Below are positions 1 to 4,321 of a stretch of 5,426 nt of DNA, piece after piece (the first letter of the stretch is position 1; every line of letters begins with the position of its first letter). The notes beneath the pieces were generated by a model. The model was not told the origin of the DNA, did no database searches, and was given only the letters and a program-made list of their open reading frames with translations. The position numbers and the translations under genes were made by a program. This DNA comes from Candidatus Bathyarchaeota archaeon (GTDB lineage: Archaea > Thermoproteota > Bathyarchaeia > Bathyarchaeales > Bathycorpusculaceae), in assembly GCA_026014845.1 (NCBI GenBank), contig JAOZHM010000208.1:1-5426 (forward strand). Reading direction: 5' to 3'.

Positions 1-163
1 ATGCTGACAGGCTTGTGATGATCGCTAGAACATAGCTCATTGGTGGTTTGCTTCCGACAAAAACAATGTTCTCTTTGACTTTCTGAGTCCGCGGGGCTTT
101 TTCGGGCTTTTTCTCTTTAACAGTTTCTTCTGTCAGTTTCTTTTCTTCTTTTTCTTCTGCCAT
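1..163 (-). CDS. alba: Alba family DNA/RNA-binding chromatin protein (N-terminus only)
   Basis: Alba is a small dimeric nucleic-acid-binding protein that coats archaeal chromosomes and also binds RNA. The 54 codons in the window begin with about 30 residues of Lys/Glu-rich, probably disordered leader. The start of the Alba fold follows: NIVFVGSKPPMSYVLAIITSLSA would be its beta1-alpha1 region, with the family's GxKPxMxYV signature reading GSKPPMSYV. The Lys of that signature is the position acetylated in Sulfolobus Alba (known family biology, not shown here). The ATG at 163-161 is preceded by a strong Shine-Dalgarno, GGAGGG at 177-172, eight bases away. The charged leader is longer than in Sulfolobus Alba, which has only a few residues before the fold. 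The gene is cut by the window edge, so its C-terminus cannot be judged. It lies 78 bases downstream of the TRAM gene on the same strand, so co-transcription is possible. Confidence 0.92.
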   Translation of the reverse strand, partial: MAEEKEEKKLTEETVKEKKPEKAPRTQKVKENIVFVGSKPPMSYVLAIITSLSA

Positions 164-196
164 TTTGTTCTCCCTCCTTCTTCATGTCTTTTGAGT

Positions 197-206
197 GTCT
201 TAATAG
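197..206 (-). promoter_or_regulatory. Possible TATA box for alba
   Basis: Read on the minus strand this is CTATTAAGAC, an A/T-rich TATA-like element about 40 bases before the alba ATG. A start 25 bases downstream would fall near position 177, at the very 5' edge of the Shine-Dalgarno. That tight fit makes the call weak. The alternative is read-through from the TRAM gene. Confidence 0.3.
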
Positions 207-217
207 TACTACAGTGC

Positions 218-241
218 TTCGAATTGTGGGCACAATTCGAA
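218..241. repeat. Perfect 11+11 bp palindrome between TRAM and alba
   Basis: On the plus strand TTCGAATTGTG is followed by GG and then by CACAATTCGAA, its exact reverse complement. It abuts the TRAM stop codon (244-242) and ends about 12 bases upstream of the possible alba TATA box. As RNA it would form a roughly 10-bp stem with a 4-base loop directly after the TRAM stop. As DNA it is a two-fold symmetric operator of the usual size. No U-tract follows on the minus strand, so it is not an ordinary intrinsic terminator. Confidence 0.9.
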
Positions 242-472
242 TCAGGCTTGCACTAACTCTCCGATTGCGAACCTGTTTCCAACTCTTGTTATTTTAAACT
301 TCGCGTGCTCTCCTTTTTTAGTGTTTGGCACAAATATGATGAAGCCTTCGATTTTTGCGATGCCGTCGCCTCTCGTGCTTATATTCTCAATTTCAGCTTC
401 ATATTCTTTATCAAGTTCAACTGGTTTCTTCACGTTGAATCCAGGTTTACGGCTTCCGAATCTGTATGACAT
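242..472 (-). CDS. Single-domain TRAM protein (small RNA-binding protein)
   Basis: This 76-residue protein is essentially one TRAM domain, the RNA-binding beta-barrel also found in TrmA/RumA methyltransferases and MiaB-type enzymes. A short basic N-terminus (residues 1-17, SRKPGFNVKKP) precedes the domain at about residues 18-75. Typical TRAM positions are visible: YEAEIENISTRGDGIAK, then GFIIFVPN, GEHAKFKITRV and NRFAIGELV. Stand-alone archaeal TRAM proteins of this size have been reported as RNA chaperones, some cold-responsive; that role is family knowledge and not shown here. The ATG is preceded by GAGTTGA (483-477), one mismatch from GAGGTGA, at four bases. The gene diverges from tbp across a 310-base spacer and lies upstream of alba on the same strand. 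Confidence 0.9.
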   Translation of the reverse strand: MSYRFGSRKPGFNVKKPVELDKEYEAEIENISTRGDGIAKIEGFIIFVPNTKKGEHAKFKITRVGNRFAIGELVQA

Positions 473-609
473 TTTGTCAACTCGGTTGATTTGCCAGCTA
501 GAATTCTTCTAAGAAACGTAAAACCGTCTGTAATGATTCTACCTTTTTTCGGAGCCTAGCTGCCCAATCATTGAGATAGCAACTTCGCTTATTAACCTTT
601 GTACACGCG

Positions 610-645
610 AAGAACCTTTTCAAAGTCTCTGATCTCGGGGTTCTT
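610..645. repeat. 7-bp inverted repeat with 22-base spacing
   Basis: AAGAACC (610-616) and GGTTCTT (639-645) are exact reverse complements, extendable inward by two G-U pairs. On the plus strand the hairpin is followed by TTCATCTTTTCG, but no plus-strand gene lies upstream for it to terminate. At this arm length chance is a fair explanation. Confidence 0.4.
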
Positions 646-667
646 TTCATCTTTTCGATTAAAAGTT

Positions 668-723
668 AGCGGGGGCTGTTTAGGAGATTGTAACCTAGTG
701 ATCTCTTGCGTGCGTTCTCCGCT
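668..723 (+). other. Self-complementary 56-base segment upstream of tbp
   Basis: Outer arms 668-675 (AGCGGGGG) and 716-723 (TCTCCGCT) pair over 8 positions with two G-U wobbles. Inside, 681-691 can pair with 698-708 over 11 positions: GGAGAT against ATCTCT as core, plus wobbles. The whole segment can fold into one interrupted stem. It could be a small structured RNA, part of a long tbp leader, or a regulatory site. A TATA-like GATTAAAAG (657-665) would start transcription near 688, inside the fold, which argues against a plus-strand leader containing all of it. Confidence 0.3.
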
Positions 724-737
724 TTGTTAACCCAAGG

Positions 738-745
738 CTTAATAG
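738..745 (+). promoter_or_regulatory. Probable TATA box of tbp
   Basis: CTTAATAG, preceded by purine-rich AAGG as a possible BRE, lies about 40 bases before the tbp ATG. A start about 25 bases downstream, near 767, gives a leader of roughly 15 bases that still carries the ribosome site GTGAT (773-777). CTTATAAG at 763-770 looks more like a TATA box but is too close to the ATG to drive a full-length transcript. Confidence 0.45.
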
Positions 746-782
746 TGGGTACTTAAACTTCGCTTATAAGAAGTGATTTTTC

Positions 783-1343
783 ATGTCGAAAACTAAAGCC
801 ACAATAAAGATAGAAAATGTTGTTGCCGCTGTAACCTTGAACCAGAGAATTGATTTAAACGCTGTTGTGAAGGCCTATCCAGGCGTAGAGTATCGTCCCA
901 AACAGTTTCCAGGTCTAGTGTTTAGACTGAAAAAGCCGAAGACAGCCACCTTGATTTTTAACTCTGGAAAAATGGTCTGCACAGGTGCAAAATCCGAAAA
1001 AGAAGCTCACAGAGCAGTCAAGAAGGTGGTTAAAGAACTGAAAAAGGGTGGAATAATAATCATTGGCAAACCTGAGTTGAAAATCGTGAATATTGTGGCC
1101 TCTGTAAGTTTGGGAGGGATAATAGACTTGGAAAAAGCGGTACGTCCCCTAGGAAAGACGATGTATGAGCCTGAACAGTTTCCGGGGTTGATATATAGAA
1201 TGGATGAACCTAAGGTTGTTATGTTGTTGTTTGCAAGCGGCAAACTAGTTTGCACAGGAGGCAAAAAAGAACAAGATGTTTACGATGCGGTGCACAAGAT
1301 CCACAGAATTTTAGAGGAAAAACAGCTTATATTCTATGAATAG
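783..1343 (+). CDS. tbp: TATA-binding protein (archaeal transcription initiation factor)
   Basis: TBP binds and bends the TATA box and recruits TFB and RNA polymerase. The 186 residues form the usual saddle of two related repeats, about residues 7-91 and 98-182. Each repeat has an xxNxVA strand start (N13 in IENVVA, N103 in IVNIVA), a QFPGL motif and an F-x-SGK motif: QFPGLVFRL with LIFNSGKMVCTG, and QFPGLIYRM with LLFASGKLVCTG. The four DNA-intercalating phenylalanines are present as F42, F59, F133 and F150. The length is normal for an archaeal TBP; the C-terminus ends in LIFYE and lacks the long acidic tail of some relatives. The ATG is preceded by GTGAT at 773-777, five bases away, which matches the distal part of the archaeal anti-Shine-Dalgarno. 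The gene is divergent from TRAM and appears monocistronic. I am very sure of the identity. Confidence 0.97.
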   Translation: MSKTKATIKIENVVAAVTLNQRIDLNAVVKAYPGVEYRPKQFPGLVFRLKKPKTATLIFNSGKMVCTGAKSEKEAHRAVKKVVKELKKGGIIIIGKPELKIVNIVASVSLGGIIDLEKAVRPLGKTMYEPEQFPGLIYRMDEPKVVMLLFASGKLVCTGGKKEQDVYDAVHKIHRILEEKQLIFYE

Positions 1344-1375
1344 ATTTCCATGAAACTTCAACCTCGCACGCTTTC

Positions 1376-1385
1376 ATCCTTTTTA
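1376..1385 (+). terminator. T-rich stretch after tbp
   Basis: TCATCCTTTTTA (T5 at 1380-1384) lies about 35 bases after the tbp stop. Archaeal transcription often ends at such T-runs without a hairpin. It also overlaps the 3' end of the glycosyltransferase remnant on the other strand, so the sequence may be incidental. Confidence 0.3.
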
Positions 1386-1939
1386 TTTGAGCTTCTCAGT
1401 TAATTTGCTTACACGTTCAGAAATTCTTTCATTCTCGCAGATTATTTGTTTCAATTTTTCACTTAGCGCGCGCGCTTCGGGTACCTTCTGCGGTTGAGCT
1501 GTTTGGCTGCCCAAGCAATCTCATAAGTAAAATCGCTGCTACCGTCATCAACAACAATGATTTCGCACAATCCATCATCTCTGCACATCTGAAGAGACTG
1601 TTTATGCAACGGGAAACATTTTTCTCCTCATTATAGGCTGAAACAACAAAAGAAACCATAGGATAATGCTGTTTACTACGCTTTTTCCACTTTTTCTTAG
1701 CCAACGTAGCAGCAACAGCCCAAACCCCAGCAACACCAATAGCCAAAAAAGTGTACCAAGTGTAGAAAAACCGAATGATCAAATACCAGAGCCAACCCGC
1801 CTTCTGATAAACCTCATACTTGAAAATGTTAGTTATAAGCCAAATCAGGAAAATACAACCAAGAAACATAAGCCAGAATAAACGGTATACAAAACAGTAA
1901 GTAAGTAACCTTGGAACCTTTCCGTAACCTAAACTTCAT
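1383..1939 (-). pseudogene. Broken membrane-anchored family 2 glycosyltransferase
   Basis: GT2 enzymes transfer sugars from nucleotide or lipid donors. The main open segment begins at ATG 1869. It encodes two hydrophobic helices (about residues 1-16 and 26-57), a basic linker KKKWKKRSK, and the first GT2 strand and helix, MVSFVVSAYNEEKNVSRCI. Coding then moves to a second frame, MCRDDGLCEIIVVDDGSSD, which carries the donor-binding DD, and continues EIAWAAKQLNRRRYPKR. It moves again near 1470 to a third frame ending LSEKLKQIIC...KLTEKLK, stop at 1385-1383. One extra A in AAA (plus TTT, 1601-1603) restores RCIKQSLQMCRDDG. Removing one GC unit from the GC tract at 1466-1475 restores PKRALSEKLK. 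Even so the product would be about 160 residues, lacking the second half of a GT2 catalytic domain. Upstream, ATG 1939 opens a basic-then-hydrophobic segment (MKFRLRKGSKVTYLLFCIPF) in yet another frame, possibly the original N-terminus. Sequencing error could explain one indel, but not the missing domain half. Confidence 0.8.
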
Positions 1940-2253
1940 TGACGACCCAGTCCCCTAACCGTTGAATCTGGCAAGCCCTCCCCTTTTCTCCACTAGTAAC
2001 AAGCCCTTTTCAGAATAAAGCAAGTATTCCGCAAACAAAATATTCTAAACACAGAACTACAAACTCAAATACAAATGACAGAGCAATCAGAAATGAATTC
2101 TATATGACTGAGGCAACAGAAGACGTCCATGGTCTACAAAATTGTATAATCTAGGCCATACGGAAACAGAATGTAAACATTGTTAACGTGCGACAAAATC
2201 TCTTTTTTTGTGTGATAATTCGATTCATAATATTCTGATTTTGGAAATAAAAG
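1940..2253. other. Intergenic stretch without a recognisable gene
   Basis: No ORF here has a ribosome site or a family resemblance. It contains a foldable element at 2129-2159, the short palindrome AATGT-AA-ACATT at 2170-2181 and a T7 run at 2203-2209. The A-rich plus strand of 1980-2100 could be old decayed coding sequence from the glycosyltransferase gene, but I cannot recognise any of it. Confidence 0.5.
2129..2159. repeat. Inverted repeat / hairpin element
   Basis: ATGGTCTA (2129-2136) pairs with TAGGCCAT (2152-2159) over 8 positions including one G-U pair, with a 15-base loop. The palindrome TACAA-AA-TTGTA (2135-2146) overlaps its left arm. No gene abuts it directly; the next downstream feature on the plus strand is the promoter at 2254. 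Confidence 0.4.
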
Positions 2254-2261
2254 CTTATATT
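2254..2261 (+). promoter_or_regulatory. TATA box of the small ORF at 2294
   Basis: CTTATATT preceded by purine-rich GGAAATAAAAG is a good archaeal BRE/TATA arrangement. A start 25-27 bases downstream would fall near 2283-2286, giving a nearly leaderless transcript for the ATG at 2294. An inverted repeat, TATTGT (2258-2263) and ACAATA (2274-2279), overlaps the box and the region just before the start, where a repressor could act. Confidence 0.55.
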
Positions 2262-2293
2262 GTATATCGCTACACAATACTTGGGACTCCGAT

Positions 2294-2419
2294 ATGAACA
2301 CCCGTTCAAAAACCGAAGAAATCCGCTGGCAAGTCATAAAGGCTATGCTAAATGAATTCCCTGCATTGAAAGAAAAGGTTAAAAGCTATCTGAAAGAACG
2401 GCAAAAATCGAATCAATGA
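2294..2419 (+). CDS. Small hypothetical protein, 41 residues
   Basis: The predicted peptide begins MNTRSKTEEIRWQVIKAMLN and ends in a Lys/Glu-rich segment (LKEKVKSYLKERQKSNQ). It is strongly helical and amphipathic in character, with a Trp and well-spaced hydrophobic residues, unlike a random translation of A/T-rich DNA. No transmembrane or signal segment is visible. Support comes from a good TATA box at 2254-2261 at the distance expected for a short-leader transcript, and from the double T-run directly after the stop. No clear Shine-Dalgarno precedes the ATG, which fits a near-leaderless message. I recognise no family. It could be a small DNA- or protein-binding factor, but nothing in the sequence shows that. 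Confidence 0.5.
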   Translation: MNTRSKTEEIRWQVIKAMLNEFPALKEKVKSYLKERQKSNQ

Positions 2420-2424
2420 TCCAG

Positions 2425-2437
2425 CTTTTTGTTTTTC
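2425..2437 (+). terminator. T-rich terminator after the small ORF
   Basis: CTTTTTGTTTTTC lies 6 bases after the stop of the 41-codon ORF. Two T5 runs without a hairpin are a typical archaeal termination signal. It sits in the convergent gap before the winged-helix gene on the other strand. Confidence 0.5.
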
Positions 2438-2472
2438 TATGATTTAGAGTATTCGTCAATTCTTCTACGGAT

Positions 2473-2811
2473 CTAGTTTCTTTTAAGTAGACGCGCTGGT
2501 GGAATTTTGACGTTATTTCTGATATTATTATTTTCATTTCTTAGCAGTTCAGCTATCTGATGGTAACGTTCCAGAAAATCTAGGCCTTTCTCTGTTGACT
2601 TGTAAATGTGTTTGCCGTTTTGCCTGATTTTTTCCAGCAGGTGGGTTTCCAACATAAATCCTAAGTAATCGTTAAGCTGCGTGAAGCTTAGGTTTGCCCT
2701 ATACATAATTTGCGTCTTTAAAACTCCATCCTTTGCTATTTCCAAAATTTCGGATATAATGAACAACTTGTCTCTTCTTTTCCGAGAAGGGTTTGAACCC
2801 CATGGATTCAT
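2473..2811 (-). CDS. ArnR1-like winged-helix transcriptional regulator
   Basis: The 112 residues fit the archaeal ArnR1-like winged-helix class (Pfam HTH_45 type). A basic N-terminus (SRKRRDKLF) leads into helix 1 (IISEILEIAKDG, about 18-29). Helix 2 follows (LKTQIMYRANLS), then recognition helix 3 (FTQLNDYLGFMLETHLL, about 43-59), a wing (KIRQNGKHIYKSTEKG, 61-76) and a closing helix (LDFLERYHQIAELLRN). TQIMYRANLSFTQLNDYL is the family's most recognisable stretch. Relatives are DNA-binding proteins, usually dimeric; the target is unknown. The ATG follows AAAGGAGGAA with GGAGG at 2827-2823, eleven bases upstream, and a good TATA box at 2872-2864. The extra C-terminal tail (NNNIRNNVKIPPARLLKRN) is Asn-rich then basic. 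The gene is divergent from the phosphoesterase; auto-regulation or control of that neighbour is possible but only inferred. Confidence 0.88.
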   Translation of the reverse strand: MNPWGSNPSRKRRDKLFIISEILEIAKDGVLKTQIMYRANLSFTQLNDYLGFMLETHLLEKIRQNGKHIYKSTEKGLDFLERYHQIAELLRNENNNIRNNVKIPPARLLKRN

Positions 2812-2863
2812 TTTTCTATATTCCTCCTTTAGAACTCTTTTCTAGAATGTAAATCGTTTGAAA

Positions 2864-2872
2864 CCTTTTAAG
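2864..2872 (-). promoter_or_regulatory. TATA box of the ArnR1-like regulator
   Basis: CTTAAAAGG on the minus strand is a near-ideal archaeal TATA box. A start about 25 bases downstream, near 2842, gives a leader of about 30 bases that contains the Shine-Dalgarno GGAGG. Confidence 0.6.
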
Positions 2873-2910
2873 CCGTGTTTCGCCTGCATGACTATTACAA
2901 GAATTGAAAT

Positions 2911-2923
2911 ATTCTAGAAGAAT
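2911..2923. repeat. Palindrome ATTCT-AGA-AGAAT in the divergent spacer
   Basis: The 13-base element has 5-bp perfect arms and contains TTCTAGAA (2912-2919). TTCTAGAA recurs at 2840-2847, where transcription of the regulator gene should begin. Two matching 8-bp palindromes 72 bases apart in the spacer of a regulator and its divergent neighbour are the layout of operator pairs, but the element is short and A/T-rich. Confidence 0.35.
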
Positions 2924-3000
2924 CCTCTATTTCGCTCCTATAACCAGCGTAGAAAGACTTTACTTCTTATGGGACGAGATAATTGAACAAGTGAGATAAA

Positions 3001-3498
3001 ATGTTAATAGGCTTGATTGCAGATACACATGATAATCTGCCGATGGTGGATAAAGCTGTAAAAAAGTTAAATGAGATGAATGTTGGACTTGTGCTCCACG
3101 CCGGAGACTACGTGGCACCATTCGTAATCCCAAAGTTTAAGGAATTGAAGGCGAAGTTAATTGGTGTTTTCGGCAATAATGACGGCGACCGTGAACTCTT
3201 AAAAAAGAGATTTAACGAATATGAGGACTTGGAGGTGCGTGGGAACTTCGCCGAAATAATTGTTGGCGGCTTAAAAATAGCGTTACTGCATGGAGATGAG
3301 GAAGAGCTTTTAGAAGCTCTGATCAACAGCCAAAGCTTCGACATTGTTGTTCATGGTCACAATCACAAAGCAGAAGTTTATCAAAAAGGCAAAACGTTGA
3401 TTGTGAACCCAGGTGAGGTATGTGGATATCTGACTGGCAAATCAACAATTGCTTTGCTTGATACAGATAGGCGTGAAGCGGAAATAATTGAACTCTGA
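3001..3498 (+). CDS. MJ0936/YfcE-type metallophosphoesterase (phosphodiesterase)
   Basis: This is a soluble calcineurin-like phosphoesterase of the small archaeal/bacterial type. MJ0936 of Methanocaldococcus is a divalent-metal-dependent phosphodiesterase active on bis-p-nitrophenyl phosphate; the natural substrate is unknown. The 165-residue length is usual. All metal-site motifs are visible: DTHDN (D8, H10), HAGDY (D36), GNND (N59), LLHG (H97) and HGHNH (H120, H122), followed by the conserved IVNPGEV. The protein should therefore be active with two bound metals. The ATG is preceded by GTGAG at 2991-2995, a partial Shine-Dalgarno five bases away, and no in-frame upstream start competes. It lies alone on the plus strand, divergent from the winged-helix regulator and convergent with the helical protein, with 18 bases between stops. 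No strong TATA box is seen. Confidence 0.93.
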   Translation: MLIGLIADTHDNLPMVDKAVKKLNEMNVGLVLHAGDYVAPFVIPKFKELKAKLIGVFGNNDGDRELLKKRFNEYEDLEVRGNFAEIIVGGLKIALLHGDEEELLEALINSQSFDIVVHGHNHKAEVYQKGKTLIVNPGEVCGYLTGKSTIALLDTDRREAEIIEL

Positions 3499-3516
3499 AT
3501 CTTAATTTGACGAAAA

Positions 3517-4221
3517 CTATGGCTTTCTTCCATTTTCTTTTGCTTTGAAGTTTGAGAGGGAAAGCTGTCGTTTTCTGTTTTCACCTTCATTCTTTTTAGG
3601 GTCTGTGGGGGTTTTGTGTGAAAGTGTTTTTAGGCTTTCTTCTTGAAGTTCTCGCATGATTTGCTTCATTTCACCAACCTTCTTCTCTAAACCCATTAAC
3701 GCAGCTCTAAGCTCGTCGATGTGACCCAAAACGTATTTGATGAGGGGTTGGGTTTCTTCTGAGGCTTGTATGCTTATTACGGGACCTTTTGTTTCGGAAG
3801 CCTTCTTTAAAGTGATTAGTGCATCCATGATCGGTGAGGGGTTATCCCTAATGTCCCGCATTAATAGAAGGAGATCTGAGCCGTCTGTTAGGGCTTTTCT
3901 AAGTTGTTCGAAGGCTAAACGAGAATTCGCAAGCGGGTCTGGAGAGTTTTGAAGCAGAATATCCTTGAAAGTCGTTAGGGTTTGGTTGAAGTTCTTACAT
4001 ACAGCCTTTACCGTGTAGGCTTTTTCTGGTTTAAGAATCAACATGATTTCTTCGCTTTTTATCGCTAAATCCTTTAGATTGTCAATATAATGCTCAGTTT
4101 TTTTCAGCAATTCTGAGGGAGAGATTTTTTCGAATATTCCTCCACTGGCAACATCACTTGCGATTCTCTGCATAATTTCTTCGAATTCACTTATTCTCTC
4201 ATTAAATTCTTCTTTGATCAA
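3517..4221 (-). CDS. Uncharacterised helical/coiled-coil protein, 234 residues
   Basis: I do not recognise a family. The sequence is almost wholly helical by appearance. An acidic N-terminal amphipathic segment (1-25) is followed by a central region with repeated hydrophobic positions (35-145, including SDLLLLMRDIRDNPSP). A likely coiled coil at about 155-198 (HIDELRAALMGLEKKVGEM) leads to a charged, probably disordered basic tail from 200 on (KKNEGENRKRQL, KAKENGRKP). No signal peptide or transmembrane segment is seen. The start is TTG at 4221-4219, three bases after GGTGAT (4230-4225). Counted from the GG this is the usual ribosome distance, and no in-frame ATG lies upstream before a stop. 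The next in-frame ATG, residue 17, lacks this site. An oligomeric scaffold or partner-binding role is compatible with the coiled coil and tail but is inference only. Confidence 0.82.
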   Translation of the reverse strand: MIKEEFNERISEFEEIMQRIASDVASGGIFEKISPSELLKKTEHYIDNLKDLAIKSEEIMLILKPEKAYTVKAVCKNFNQTLTTFKDILLQNSPDPLANSRLAFEQLRKALTDGSDLLLLMRDIRDNPSPIMDALITLKKASETKGPVISIQASEETQPLIKYVLGHIDELRAALMGLEKKVGEMKQIMRELQEESLKTLSHKTPTDPKKNEGENRKRQLSLSNFKAKENGRKP

Positions 4222-4256
4222 AAAATCACCATGACATTTACACTGATGACTTTTTC

Positions 4257-4301
4257 AAATTGCATTATAGTTCTCTTTTGTTAATTATCTAAATTGCATT
4301 A
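4257..4301. repeat. 11-bp tandem direct repeat upstream of the helical-protein gene
   Basis: AAATTGCATTA occurs exactly at 4257-4267 and 4291-4301, a 34-base period, close to three helical turns. On the coding (minus) strand it reads TAATGCAATTT, 36 and 70 bases before the TTG start. The nearer copy overlaps CTATAATG, a possible TATA box (about 4271-4264). Paired activator or repressor sites on the same helix face are a natural reading. Confidence 0.65.
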
Positions 4302-4321
4302 ACATTTTAGGTTTTTGTGTG

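Larger units (their letters stand above)
581..767 (+). repeat. 12-bp direct repeat in the TRAM-tbp spacer
   Basis: AACTTCGCTTAT occurs exactly at 581-592 and again at 756-767. The first copy lies within an A/T-rich stretch that could be the TRAM promoter: GGTTAATAAGCG on the minus strand, about 110-125 bases before the TRAM ATG. The second copy ends 15 bases before the tbp ATG. The right copy runs into CTTATAAG and overlaps the inverted arms ACTTC (757-761) and GAAGT (770-774). A shared regulator site or a shared promoter element are both possible. Confidence 0.75.

Noticed and set aside
218..241. Palindrome as an intrinsic terminator of TRAM
   Set aside because: No T-tract follows on the minus strand. 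It is kept as an operator or hairpin candidate instead.
1007..1264. Minus-strand ORF of 85 codons inside tbp
   Set aside because: It is a shadow of the clear TBP reading frame; the translation shows no family features.
1666..1881. Plus-strand ORF of 71 codons opposite the glycosyltransferase remnant
   Set aside because: The composition is low-complexity (Ser, Pro, Asn, Lys), no ribosome site is present, and the opposite strand encodes recognisable GT2 motifs.
2203..2209. T7 run as a transcription terminator
   Set aside because: No plus-strand gene ends upstream of it, so there is nothing evident to terminate.
2134..2337. 67-codon ORF on the minus strand
   Set aside because: It has no ribosome site and no family resemblance. 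It runs antisense across the promoter and start of the better-supported 41-codon ORF.
2785..2806. tRNA T-arm-like sequence GGGGTTCAAACCC on the minus strand
   Set aside because: The flanking bases do not make a proper 5-bp T-stem, and no acceptor, D or anticodon arm is present. It encodes residues 4-8 of the winged-helix regulator, which has a strong ribosome site.
3108..3344. Minus-strand ORF inside the phosphoesterase gene
   Set aside because: It is a Ser/Lys-rich shadow of a gene with all catalytic motifs intact.
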